DNA of 64,000 nucleotides, taken from the NCBI GenBank assembly GCA_030180135.1, contig CM058232.1, positions 75,559,001-75,623,000 on the forward strand, given 5' to 3'. Of this stretch, positions 41,936-52,564 are shown piece after piece. The notes beneath the pieces are model-generated. The model ran no database searches. It was given only the letters and a program-made list of their open reading frames with translations, and was not told the origin of the DNA. Position 1 is the stretch's first letter. Every line of letters starts with the position of its first letter. This DNA comes from Orychophragmus violaceus. Lineage: Eukaryota; Streptophyta; Magnoliopsida; Brassicales; Brassicaceae. A program made the translations under genes and the position numbers.

Positions 41936-43129
41936 TGATAGGTCAAGAATTAATCCATATACTAATTGCAAGTGCACAGTAATGTCAATGTAGTATATAG
42001 GGTATCGAATCCACAGAGACTCTGGTCTCGATAGATCAGAACCGTAGAGATTAATACTAAGAATAAAGCAAGTGGTGAATGAAATAAAAGCAAGGCAATA
42101 AAGTAAATCAGTAGCAGGAATTTGTTGTGAAAGCAATAAACTAAAAGCGCTAAGTCTAGGGAATTCTCAGGAAATCAGACAAACAGACAAGTTAATCAGT
42201 CAGGATCTAATTAAACACAGTTCTAGAACTCAAATCACAGAATTAGAATTAACCAAATCTCTTTGCGAAAATCCTCTAAGTCTAAGTGCAGTAATCCAAA
42301 TCTCTTTGCAATTACTAACAAATTAAACCGGCATTAATTTCAAGTTCGATATGTTCACAATTAAACTAAACCAAATCTCTTTGCGAATAATTTAATTGCT
42401 CAACCTAAATAGTTCAGATTCTAAACCACACTCCCGTGTCGTATTTAGCAACCTAAGATCTAGATTCTAATTGATCAGGTTAGAACTAGCTTTAAGCACA
42501 ATTTAGTTTGAAGAACATTCTAATCATGTGAATCCTTAACTGAATTAAACAAGTCTAGCAAGTCATAAAATCCTTAATGAGAAACCCTAAACTTAACTAT
42601 GAATCTACTCAGACATGATTAATGAAACAGAAATCATAGAAATAATAGATTGCATATAAGAAATTAAATAGATAAAGGGGTTCGAAATCTTCTCCAAAAT
42701 AGATGAAGTACAGGATTAGATCAGCCCCAAAAGCTCTAAAAATCTCTTAGCTCTAAGTATGAAAGCGTATCTAAAATAAACACCAAAATCCTAATTATAT
42801 AGGCAAAATCTCGGCTGGGGCTTCTTCGTAAATATTGGAAACTTCTAGGCCAAAGTGCAAAGTCTTGATAACTTCATTAAACCGCCGCGTTCGGCCCATC
42901 TCGCTAGTGTGTCGATCGTTGCAGGTGTGCAACGATCGACGCATGATCATCAAATCGGATAGTGAGTTTAAACTCTCGGCCAAACACTCCAAAAATCCCC
43001 AAAATGCTCCAATATCTTCAATTCCGCTCCAAACCTGATTATACATGTAAAAGACTCTAAAAGAACACAAAAGAACACTAAAACACAATTATATCAAGGC
43101 ATAAAACCGGTAAAAACCATGATATATCA
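41936..43129 (-). repeat. B-type 3' LTR of the compound element
   Basis: 1194 bp, nearly identical to 28554-29747, with the palindromic pair at 42908-42944. It is followed by the polypurine-tract complement at 43130. This is the LTR that belongs with the intact internal region 43130-47359. Confidence 0.9.
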
Positions 43130-44495
43130 ACTCCCCCACACTTAGCCTTTGCTTGCCTTCAAGCAAAACAGAGAACTAAAATGTAGTGAAGAGGTTTGAA
43201 AACTCTTCAGAAACTCTTTTCATCTTAGAAGCAGCAACACTCAGATTCCCCTTAGTAAACCACATGAAAAAATCAACCTGCAGACATCAAGACCAACATA
43301 TACTTCCCCCACACTTAGCAACTGTCCTAAGTAAACTCCACAATCACATTCAAGCATTCAATCCCTACTGACTTCTGCAAGTATTTAAGTGCGGTCTCAC
43401 CTAAGGAGTATCGATCAAAGGCACATGGATTCTTACCTTATCAGCTCTAGACCACCATACTATCTTTCTCTAGTCCCTTTCTTCTCTTTTACCTTCCTTA
43501 GCATTCTGATTTTTCCCCTTTGGGTATCATTTTATTTTTTTATCAGTGCTCTTCCCGTTAAGGGGTGTACTTTGGACACATTCCATGGATGCATAGGATA
43601 TGAGAGTTTTAGCTACCATTCCCATGACCACTTCGGAGTTACTAACTCATCCTCAGTTTATTATCTTTTCTTTTTTTTTTTTAATTTTTTTTATGGAAGG
43701 GGAGAAGGGAACTAAATAGGACAGGTTTACAGGCTGTGTCAGAACTAACAAGGGAATCCGACACAAAGTATATCAAGCCCTTAGGTGAGAAATCTAAGTC
43801 AGTATTAAGGTGAAGTCAGTAAAAGATCCTCTGATACCTGAAGTGATGTGGGTGTTATCAGTAGGTTGATCCATGTCTGGGTTTTCTAATAATCAGAGAT
43901 AATCTACAGCTTCATCCCAATGGTTACTTAAGTTCCTGCAAGTGCTGCTAATCTTCTCAAAAAATCATTGTTTCTTACTTAAACAAATTTTGACTCAATA
44001 AAACAAATTTTGAAGAATTTTAACTGACTCTAAGAAAACAAAAAGAAAGAAGTTAGTAAAACTTCCCCCACACTTAAGACACACTGTCCCCAGTAGTGTC
44101 AAGCGAAGAATTGGCAAAAAGAAATAAAAATTTGTTTGAGGAATGGTTAAGTTCTGTCGGGTTTTACCTCTGTCGCTTAGGCATCGATCGTTGCACTAGG
44201 TGCATCGACCGTTGCTAGGCGATTTTTCGTGTATGATCGATCGTTGCTCAGGACCGCAACGATCGCTGCAGTGCGATTTCGATCGTGTTGTGACGATCGA
44301 CACAATAGTGTGTCGATCGACGCACTGCGATTCGTCCGAGACCTGCAAACAAAAACTCACCAAAACCAGAAACAAAACGTAAAATCCTACAAAAACACTA
44401 AAAATAAGAAAGAAAAACAACTAAACCTAACAGTGGGTTGCCTCCCACTCAGCGCTTGTTTAAGGTCATTAGCTTGACCGGACGAACAAGATCTT
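43130..44495 (-). other. 3' noncoding region of the B/C element
   Basis: It has tract-like repeats (43130-43145, 43304-43320 and 44063-44077), a dense series of palindromic motifs at 44180-44330 (at least six units) and the hairpin at 44433-44448. No env-like ORF is present. Confidence 0.7.
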
Positions 44496-45545
44496 TCAGG
44501 CACCACGAGATCTTGACAGAGACTTTTTCTGTCTCTGTTCAAGTCTCCTTATCCAAGGTGGCGAGTAGGCTGTTGCAGAATGCTCATGTCCAAGAAAAGA
44601 AGGAGTAAAATGTGCTCCAGGATCTAGAATCACGGTATCATCTGGTTGCTCATCATCTGCATCCATAATGGTGAAGGTCCGCCCATCTATCAGTGGCTTG
44701 CGCAGCTTGTCCATCTCAAAATGCAGCGGCTCATCTCCCAGGTGGAGGTCTATTAGACTGTGTCTAACATCTATCACTGCTCCCGCTGTAGCCAAGAATG
44801 GTCTTCCAAGTAGCAATGCTTCATCAGGATCACTGTCATATTTCAGCACTAGGAAGTCTGTTGGAACCAAATAGTTTCCAACTCTCACCGGGACGTCCTC
44901 AAGGAGTCCTTCTGGAACTCGTATAGGCTGATCAGCTAGGACAAGAGAGGTCCTAGTAGGAGTAAAATCCAGCATACCCAGCTTCTCTGCCACAGAATAT
45001 GGCATAAGACTTCCAGCAGCTCCCAGATCACAAAGAGAGCGCCTAAAACTATCCTCAAAGATAGAACAACTTAGCACAAAAATTCCAGGATCAGGCAGCT
45101 TCTTTGGAACTTTGGTTAACAGAACATCACTTATCTGTTGAGGGACTATAATCACCCAATCTTTAAGCTCTTCATCTAAAGGCAACATTTTGTTCAAATA
45201 CCTCTGCACACATGGGTGATAAGGTGGATCATCAGATGATGGAATTTCTTCCAACTCTTCACCAATCTCCTCTAGCTTCTTAAGCACTTCAATCTCCTGC
45301 TTAATCACTTCAGATACTAAGGGATTTTGTCTAATTAATTGTCCATAAATCTCCTCCTGAGTAATCTCAGACACTCCAGGGAACAAGCGATTAAGCTCCA
45401 AATCTGTATCAAAGCTGTCAACATTCGGCGGGTCTGACTGTTCACGACCTGCATCGATCGACACTAGGGGTGTGTCGATCGATGCAACATTGTTTTCACC
45501 CGAGAGATTTTCTCCAAAATCCGAAAATTCAACCTCTTCCACCAA
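44496..45545 (-). CDS. Retropepsin-like protease ORF of the B/C element
   Basis: 349 residues. The first third is acidic with SIDTPLVSIDAG from a palindromic pair (45451-45486) and a coiled coil (EIEVLKKLEEIGEELEEI). The protease domain has CDLGAAGSLMPYSVAEKLGM as the active-site region and ALLLGRPFLATAGAVIDVR. The tail AYSPPWIRRLEQRQKKSLS corresponds to the tail of the A protein. It follows the gag ORF in the same frame, separated by one TGA and seven codons, so read-through would make a Gag-protease fusion of the kind element A encodes. The ATG at 45545 is the first after the stop. Its true use is unknown. Confidence 0.8.
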   Translation of the reverse strand: MVEEVEFSDFGENLSGENNVASIDTPLVSIDAGREQSDPPNVDSFDTDLELNRLFPGVSEITQEEIYGQLIRQNPLVSEVIKQEIEVLKKLEEIGEELEEIPSSDDPPYHPCVQRYLNKMLPLDEELKDWVIIVPQQISDVLLTKVPKKLPDPGIFVLSCSIFEDSFRRSLCDLGAAGSLMPYSVAEKLGMLDFTPTRTSLVLADQPIRVPEGLLEDVPVRVGNYLVPTDFLVLKYDSDPDEALLLGRPFLATAGAVIDVRHSLIDLHLGDEPLHFEMDKLRKPLIDGRTFTIMDADDEQPDDTVILDPGAHFTPSFLGHEHSATAYSPPWIRRLEQRQKKSLSRSRGA

Positions 45546-45566
45546 TTCAGCTGTGCTTAGCTCAAA

Positions 45567-47153
45567 TCATTCACCTAGGTGAGATCCATCATCAATGTAC
45601 ACAGACCAGGCCTTAATATGAGTGTCTGCTACTCCCTTTCCCTTCATAGAACTGGAAATCTGATTCACCTGAGTATCCAACTGCCTCATATGAGTGTTCA
45701 TAGACTCAATCTTTCCGTTGAGATCCTCATAGACAACATCCAGCTTCTTATTATTGTCCACAGAAACCTTGGTCTGACTCTCCAGCAGCTGTTCCATCAT
45801 TGTCTCCATCTTACTCTCATGAGCAGTGGCTGCAGGAGGAGTCTGATAAGATGAAGATCCATAGGTTCTCTGAGTGCTTTGTCCAAAAGGTTTCTGAAAA
45901 CCACTTGTCTGTCCAAAAGAGTTATGATTGCCTGTGAAGGCACTCTTCTGTCCTCCATTGAAGAATCTGTTTCCCTGCTGATTACCAAATCTGTTACCTT
46001 GGAAACCAGACCCTCCAATGTAATTCACATCTTCTTCCGGAGTGTCCTCTTCAGTCTGAATTACCTCTACATCTTGTGCAAAGTGGACAGCCTTCTTACC
46101 AGCCAGGAGATTGCAAATTGTGTCCAGCTTAGATCTAAATTCAGCCATCTCTGAATTCTCTACACTTCCACCAGATTTCTTCCTCCTATCATCCATAGTC
46201 TTGCAACTGTTGCTGCTCACTAAGTTCTCAATCAACTGCTTAGCTTGTGCAGGAGTCCTGGTGTTGAAGTTTGCATTACTGGAGTTATCCAGCGCAGACT
46301 GATATGGCAGATCTATGCCTCTGAAGAAGATACCTAGCAATGTGACCTCAGTGAATCCATGGTGTGGGCAGTCACGCTGGTACTTCCTAAATCTCATCCA
46401 AGCAGTCTTAAGAGGCTCTGTAGGACCTTGGGTAAATGTGAGAATGTCCTGTCTGGACTGATCGGAACGCGCATCATCATAGAAGTGACGCACAAACTCA
46501 CTCTTCAGGGCTGCCCAAGTAGCATACTGACCAGGTGCCAGTTGCTTCAGCCATGCAACAGCGTCTCCAGCGAGACTGTATGGAAAGAGCTTGAGGAACA
46601 GATAATCCTGGCAGACTCCATCATACTTCATGCCATTGATTAGGTCCTCAAATGTATCAATGTGATCCATAGGCTGCTCCGTAGGATGACCATGGAAGGC
46701 ATTCTGTCTCATCAGCGAGTAGTAGATGGTCTTGATCTCAAAATCATCCCTCTCAAAACCAGGAAGCACTAGAGCTGACCGGTTTGCATGAAACTCATCC
46801 GGTCTGTTGTAGTCAGCTAAAGTCATTTCATGGACAACCATCTCTCTACCTTGGGCCTGTCTTGGCGCTTGGTTCTGCTCCTGTTGCGGTGGCTCAGGAG
46901 GGTCAGGGATGACATTCCCTTCAGCATCAACCCTTTGCCAAGCAGCATTGTACGGGTTGTTATCTTGGTCCCTCAGAGTACCTTGAGCATCGCGCACTAG
47001 AATCAGCCTCTGTACTACCATTCTTTCTCTTCTTTCTCTTCTGTTAGTCCTCTCTAGACGTCCAAGTTCTTCAAGATCGAGATTGATTGGGTTCGAGTTC
47101 GGATTACTTCGAGTTTCACGCTTCTGCATAAACTGTCTGTAATCGTCAAGCAA
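45567..47153 (-). CDS. Athila-type Gag of the B/C element
   Basis: 528 residues. A basic N-terminal region (RTNRRERRERMVVQRLILV) is followed by the retrotransposon Gag domain from about residue 115 to 300 (FEIKTIYYSLMRQNAFHG, FLKLFPYSLAGDAVAWLKQL, ILTFTQGPTEPLKTAWMRF, HHGFTEVTLLGIFFRGID). A Gly/Gln/Asn/Phe-rich stretch (FQGNRFGNQQGNRFF) and a coiled coil containing MMEQLLESQ come next. There is no zinc knuckle, as in Athila Gag. This is the only complete Gag domain among the Athila-like copies here and could supply particles for the shortened ones. The stop is a TGA in a context where A is continuous. Confidence 0.85.
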   Translation of the reverse strand: MLDDYRQFMQKRETRSNPNSNPINLDLEELGRLERTNRRERRERMVVQRLILVRDAQGTLRDQDNNPYNAAWQRVDAEGNVIPDPPEPPQQEQNQAPRQAQGREMVVHEMTLADYNRPDEFHANRSALVLPGFERDDFEIKTIYYSLMRQNAFHGHPTEQPMDHIDTFEDLINGMKYDGVCQDYLFLKLFPYSLAGDAVAWLKQLAPGQYATWAALKSEFVRHFYDDARSDQSRQDILTFTQGPTEPLKTAWMRFRKYQRDCPHHGFTEVTLLGIFFRGIDLPYQSALDNSSNANFNTRTPAQAKQLIENLVSSNSCKTMDDRRKKSGGSVENSEMAEFRSKLDTICNLLAGKKAVHFAQDVEVIQTEEDTPEEDVNYIGGSGFQGNRFGNQQGNRFFNGGQKSAFTGNHNSFGQTSGFQKPFGQSTQRTYGSSSYQTPPAATAHESKMETMMEQLLESQTKVSVDNNKKLDVVYEDLNGKIESMNTHMRQLDTQVNQISSSMKGKGVADTHIKAWSVYIDDGSHLGE

Positions 47154-47359
47154 CGATCGATGCTATCAGTGCAACGATCGATTCAATCTCAAATCGCTTA
47201 GTGACGATCGACACAAGAGGTGCAACGATCGACGCAAGGCGAAATCGGTACCTGCGACAGAGAGAAAACAGAGAAAAAGTTTAGTAGAATAATAAAAACA
47301 AAAACAAAAACAAAAAAAAAGAAAAATTCCTAGTAAAAACCCTAAGTTCGGTCCTAACA

Positions 47360-48530
47360 TGATAGGTCTAGTTTTAACCCCTATACTAACTGCAAGTGCA
47401 CAGTGATGTCAATGTAGTACTTAGGGTATCGAATCCACAGGGACTCCGGTCAACGATAGATTAAGAACAATCAAGTTTGAACTAGGTGAAAGCAATGTAA
47501 TGAGAAAGTAGTAAATCAGACAGCAGAAAGTAAATCAAGCGAGTTTGTGAGCAAGGAAGCGAAGCGTTAAGTCTAGGGAGTTCTCAGGAAATCAGGAACA
47601 CAAGCAATCAATCAATCGGGATCTAATCAGAAACTGTTCTAGAACTCAAAACACATATATAGAATTAACCAACTCTCGTTGCGAGAATTCTCTAAGTCTA
47701 AGTGCAGCAATTCAAATCTCTTTGCAATCACTAACAGATTAAACCAGCTTTAATTCCAAGTTTGATATGTTCACAATTAAACTAAACCAGATCTCTTTGC
47801 GAGTAATTTAATTGCTCATCTAGGTTCTTTCTAGCTAATTAAACAACTGTCGTTGCATCAATCAACCTAACATCATAAATCTGGATAGCTACTTCAGATT
47901 AAGCATTAAGAACAATCCTAGACGAAGAACTAGAAGATATGAATCCCTACAGATTGATTAAACTATAATTCCATGAAATCCCTAATGAGAATCCCTAAAC
48001 TTAACAGGTAATCTACTCAGACATGTTCATCGAAACAGAAAACATCTTGAATAGAAAACCAAATATTATAAAATCAAATAAAGAACTGGGGTTCGAAATC
48101 AAGTCTCTTTCGAGAACAAGATCAGCCCCTAAAACTCTCTCTGAATAAAATAAAGCGTAAGAAAAGCGTAGCCTAAACAAGTGGCTAAAAACCGTAATAT
48201 ATAGTCTAAAACACGTTTTGGGCTTTGTGTAAATATCTGGGCTTTTCTGCAATATCATCATTCTTCATTAAACCGCCGAGTCTGGCCCATCTCGCATATG
48301 CAACGATCGACACCAAAGGTGTGTCGATCGATGCATTCCTCAAATGTCCACAGAGAACTCTATCTCTCGGCCAAACACTCCAAAAAGCTCCAGAAAGTGC
48401 CATAATCACCAAATCTGCTCCAAATGTGCTTGTACCTAATAAATACCTGAAAAGACTCTAAAACATAATAATAGACTCGATAAATAAGATATATACCATG
48501 GTTAAAATCCCTAAAATCCATGGTATATCA
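47360..48530 (-). repeat. Middle LTR (C subtype) of the compound element
   Basis: 1171 bp, starting TGATAGGTCTAG and ending GGTATATCA, followed by the polypurine-tract complement at 48531. It therefore acts as 3' LTR for the D internal region and sits where the 5' LTR of the B/C internal region should be. The primer site expected at its left edge is missing: the sequence before it is GTTCGGTCCTAACA. The palindromic pair is at 48299-48337. Confidence 0.88.
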
Positions 48531-49841
48531 ACTCCCCCACACTTAGCTCTTGCTTGTCCACAAGCAAGTAAAGAACCAAAGTATAAGAAAAGAAGTTTGA
48601 AAACACAGAAACTCATTTCGTCCTAGGAACTTTCGCATTTGCATTCACATTCACATAGTAATCCACTGAAAACTTTCCTACAGAACTCAAAACCACAATA
48701 TACTTCCCCCACACTTAGCAACTGTCCTAAGTAAACTCCACTATCACATTCATGCATTCAAATTCACCCTACTGACTTCTGCAAGTATTTAAGTGCGGTC
48801 TCACCTAAGGAGTATCGATCAAAGGCACATGGACTCTTACCTTATCAGCTCTAGACCACCATACTATCTTTCTCTAGTCCCTTTCTTCTCTTTTCCCTTC
48901 CTTAGCATTCTGATTTTTCCCCATTGGGTATCATTTTATTTTTTTATCAGTGCTCTTCCCGTTAAGGGGTGTACTTTGGACACATTCCATGGATGCACAT
49001 GATATGAAAGTTGTAGCTACCATTCCCATGACCATTTTGGAGTTACTAACTCATCCTCAGTTTATTATCTTTTTTTTTTATGGAAGGGGAGAAGGGAACT
49101 AGATAGGACAGGTTTACAGGCTGTGTCAGAACTAACAAGGGAATCCGACACAAAGTATACCAAGCCCTTAGGTGAGAAAATTAAGTCAGTATTAAGTTTG
49201 AAGTCAGTAAAAGGATCCTCTGATACCTGAAGCGATGTGGGTGTTCTCAGTAGGTTGATCCATGTCTGGGTTTTCTAATAGTCATAAAGGCTATGCAAGT
49301 CTGTCCAATGGTCACTTAGTTCCTGTTCAAGCGAAAAGTTTCCTCGAAAAATCATAGTTTCATACAATTTTGACTCAATAAAAAAAAAATTGAAAAACAA
49401 GACTAACTCATAAGAAAACAAAAGCGTGCGTCAGTAGCGACCTCCCCCATACTTAAACTACACTGTCCCCAGTGTAATCAAGCTCAGGATCGGTGAGAAA
49501 GAATAATCAAATTGAAAACAGTCCGAAAAGTTGCAGAATACGTACATGTTGTCGCCCTGTGTCAATCGATGCCACAAGGGTGTCGATCGATGCAAGGCGA
49601 ATATGCGCACGGTTATGTAGATAACCGGTGTCTGAACCGCAATCGAATCGTTAAACCATAAATCGCGACTGCATCTCGCGATTTTGCCTGTTTCTCAAGC
49701 CTTTGAACACACTTAAACAGAAAAATCAAAACACCAAAATCAAAACGAAAAAATGAAAACAAAAATGAACCTAACAGTGGGTTGCCTCCCACTCAGCGCT
49801 TGTTTAAAGTCAATAGCTTGACTATGGAATATAGATTTGAT
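48531..49841 (-). other. 3' noncoding region of element D
   Basis: The layout is the same as in A: tract-like repeats (48531-48545, 48703-48720 and 49442-49456), CT-rich stretch, one palindromic pair (49559-49598) and the hairpin at 49777-49792. No protein is encoded. Confidence 0.7.
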
Positions 49842-51290
49842 TCAAGGTGGCTTCAACAGAGACTTTGAGTGTCTCTGTGAATATCTCTTCATCCAAGGAG
49901 GTGTATAGGCTTTCAGATCATGAGGCCTCCCAAGGAAAGAGTAAACATAATCAGGGCGGGAGCGAAGCTTGGGTGGAATACTGCGTTTTCCTGCATTCAA
50001 AGTGATGCGGTCAGGATGTTTAAGCTTAGATGATTTGTGCCTTACCTTTGGTGGAGATCTGATGTTTGGAGCTTTCTGCTTATGAGCAGTTATAGGTACT
50101 GAAGATGTTAGAGCAGGTTCAAAAGGAACCGCCATCTTCTTCTCTCTACTATCAGATACTGTAGTTCCACCAATCTGAACTTCTTCTTTCAGATCACCAT
50201 CAGTGGAGATCATCTTCTTTGCATGAACTCGCGAAGCTTCAGCTGGTGGAGTTTCATTCATCTTCTTATCCATCACTTTCATGCAGTTAGCCACTTCTAT
50301 CTCTTGTTTAGAGGGTTTAGGAACCTTAGGATATGGCACAATGGGCTTGTAGACTCGTTCTGGGACTATTGCAGGCTTCTGGTCTCGTCTGCGATCTGTG
50401 TCGATCGAAGCAGTAGGTGTGTCGATCGACACAAGGCGATTATGTTCGTCGTAAGAACTCGAAATTGCCGTCAGAACTGCGTGTCGACCGACACTAAGGG
50501 GGTGCCGATCGATGCATGTCTCAGACAGACAATATTCACCCATAAAATCCGAGATTATGCTCTCTTCTTCACCTAGCAACTCAATCTCATCTCTTAAGGT
50601 CACAGCTTTGATGGATATGTACTGTTCAGCTTTCCCAGCTTCATTATGCCTTTGTATTGCTCGAGATGTCTGTTGTATTTGAACATCCAGCTTCTTTACA
50701 TGTGTGCTCAGAGATTCAAACTTCCCATTCAGATTTTCATGCATAGCGTCCAACTTCTTGTCGAAGTCTACATCAAACTTGGTCTGATCCTCTAGTAACT
50801 GCTCCATCATAGATTCCATCTTGCTCTTATAAGCATTAGCAGGAGGAGTTGTCTGATATGAGGACGATCCATAGATTATCTGATAAGAATTACCTTGCTG
50901 ATTACCGAACCTTTTTCCTTGGAATCCAGAGCTATTGATGTAGTTCAAATCTTCTTCCTGCTTCTCCAACAACTGCTCCATCATGCTCATCAGCTTATTA
51001 GACTGTGTATTGTGAGGAGGAACAGGCTGATATGATGGAGATTCATAATCTCTGGTGAATGAATAGGAACCATAGCTTCTGCAGAACGAGTTATTCTGCT
51101 GATTTTCCAACTTCTGTTCCATCATTCCCATCATTCTTTCGCAATGTGTCGATTGATGCATAGTAGCGTCGATCGATGCAAGCTCGAGAATGTAACGATC
51201 GACACACAGGACCGTGTCGATCGTTGCAGGGCGATTACAGGCGTACCTGAAACGCAAGAAACAGAAGAAAAAAATTAGTGATAAAAACAA
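49842..51290 (-). CDS. Gag-like protein of element D, protease deleted
   Basis: The open frame is 482 codons. The first 40 or so residues come from leader sequence, so the start may lie further in. Three repeated segments are seen: MMGMMEQKLENQ, KLMSMMEQLLEKQ and KMESMMEQLLEDQ. Then come a coiled coil like that of A (MHENLNGKFESLSTHVKKLD), the SIDTPTASIDTDRRRDQ segment and YPKVPKPSKQE. The retropepsin core is missing, and the frame goes on in register to the same tail as A (AYTPPWMKRYSQRHSKSLL). There is no Gag domain. Its role is unknown; it could be a relic kept open by chance. Confidence 0.6.
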   Translation of the reverse strand: MFLSLIFFFCFLRFRYACNRPATIDTVLCVDRYILELASIDATMHQSTHCERMMGMMEQKLENQQNNSFCRSYGSYSFTRDYESPSYQPVPPHNTQSNKLMSMMEQLLEKQEEDLNYINSSGFQGKRFGNQQGNSYQIIYGSSSYQTTPPANAYKSKMESMMEQLLEDQTKFDVDFDKKLDAMHENLNGKFESLSTHVKKLDVQIQQTSRAIQRHNEAGKAEQYISIKAVTLRDEIELLGEEESIISDFMGEYCLSETCIDRHPLSVGRHAVLTAISSSYDEHNRLVSIDTPTASIDTDRRRDQKPAIVPERVYKPIVPYPKVPKPSKQEIEVANCMKVMDKKMNETPPAEASRVHAKKMISTDGDLKEEVQIGGTTVSDSREKKMAVPFEPALTSSVPITAHKQKAPNIRSPPKVRHKSSKLKHPDRITLNAGKRSIPPKLRSRPDYVYSFLGRPHDLKAYTPPWMKRYSQRHSKSLLKPP

Positions 51291-51348
51291 AAAATGAAAA
51301 ACCTAGTCTAAACCCTAAGTTCAAATCTATCGGAGACTCAAAAGAGTC

Positions 51349-51370
51349 CCCGGCAACGGCGCCAAAAACT
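51349..51370 (-). other. Primer binding site of element D (Athila type)
   Basis: TGGCGCCGTTGCCGGGGA on the minus strand lies close to the 5' LTR at 51371. It is the exact primer site typical of Athila elements (tRNA-Asp). It is the best-preserved such site in the window. Confidence 0.88.
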
Positions 51371-52564
51371 TGATAGGTCAAGAATTAATCCTTATACTAA
51401 CTGCAAGTGCACAGTAATGTCAATGTAGTATATATGGTATCGAATCCACAGAGACTCTGGTCTCGATAGATCAGAACCGTAGAGATTAATACTAAGAATA
51501 AAGCAAGTGGTGAATAAAATAAAAGCAAGGCAATAAAGTAAATCAGTAGCAGGAATTTGTTGTGAAAGCAATAAACTAAAAGCGCTAAGTCTAGGGAATT
51601 CTCAGGAAATCAGACAAGCAGACAAGTTAATCAGTCAGGATCTAATTAAACAAAGTTCTAGAACTCAAATCACGGAATGAGAATTAACCAAATCTCTTTG
51701 CGAAAATCCTCTAAGTCTAAGTGCAGTAATCCAAATCTCTTTGCAATTACTAAAAGATTAAACCAGCATTAATTTCAAGTTCGATATGTTCACAATTAAA
51801 CTAAACCAAATCTCTTTGCGAATAATTTAATTGCTCAACCTAAATAGTTCAGATTCTAAACCACACTCTCGTGTCGTATTTAGCAACCTAAGATCTAGAT
51901 TCTAATTGATCAGGTTAGAACTAGCTTTAAGCATAATTTAGTTTGAAGAACATTCTAATCATGTGAATCCTTAACTGAATTAAACAAGTCTAGCAAGTCA
52001 TAAAATCCTTAATGAGAAACCCTAAACTTAACTATGAATCTACTCAGACATGATTAATGAAACATAAATCATAGAAATAATAGATTGCATATAAGAAATT
52101 AAATAGATAAAGGGGTTCGAAATCTTCTCCAAAATAGATGAAGTACATGATTAGATCAGCCCCAAAAGCTCTAAAAATCTCTTAGCTCTAAGTATGAAAG
52201 TGTATCTAAAATAAACACCAAAATCCTAATTATATAGGCATAATCTCGGCTGGGGCTTCTTCGTAAATATTGGAAACTTCTAGGCCAAAGTGCAAAGTCT
52301 TGATAACTTCATTAAACCGCCGCTTTCGGCCCATCTCGCTAGTGTGTCGATCGTTGCAGGTGTGCAACAATCGACGCATGATCATCAAATCGGACAGTGA
52401 GTTTAAACTCTCGGCCAAACACTCCAAAAATCCCTAAAATGCTCCAATATCTCCAATTCCGCTCCAAACCTGATTATACATGTAAAAGACTCTAAAAGAA
52501 CACAAAAGAACACTAAAACACAATTATATCAAGGCATAAAACCGGTAAAAACCATGATATATCA
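51371..52564 (-). repeat. B-type 5' LTR of the compound element
   Basis: 1194 bp, close in sequence to 28554-29747 and 41936-43129. It is followed by the right target duplication GCTAA (52565-52569) and the continuation of the A LTR. Confidence 0.92.

Larger units (their letters stand above)
24907..43940. repeat. Tandem duplication of about 5.65 kb (24907-30553 and 30554-43935)
   Basis: The first unit runs from inside the A 3' LTR through the A ORF, part of the A 5' LTR and the B LTR into the B internal region (5647 bp). The second unit repeats the same order with the copia element 31278-39006 inserted (5648 bp without it and its duplication). The junction at 30554-30558 has the 5-bp microhomology CTGCA, present also at 24907-24911 and 43936-43940. 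In the 1566-bp ORF pair I count about six differences. Confidence 0.88.
28554..52564 (-). mobile_element. Compound Athila-like element B/C/D inserted in the 5' LTR of A
   Basis: It starts TGATAGGTCAAG and ends GATATATCA, flanked by GCTAA at 28549-28553 and 52565-52569. After allowing for the later duplication, its organisation is LTR (41936-43129), internal region with gag and protease (43130-47359), a middle LTR of another subtype (47360-48530), a second internal region (48531-51370) and an LTR (51371-52564). That is LTR-internal-LTR-internal-LTR. The outer LTRs are 1194 bp each. No reverse transcriptase or integrase is encoded anywhere in it. Confidence 0.85.
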
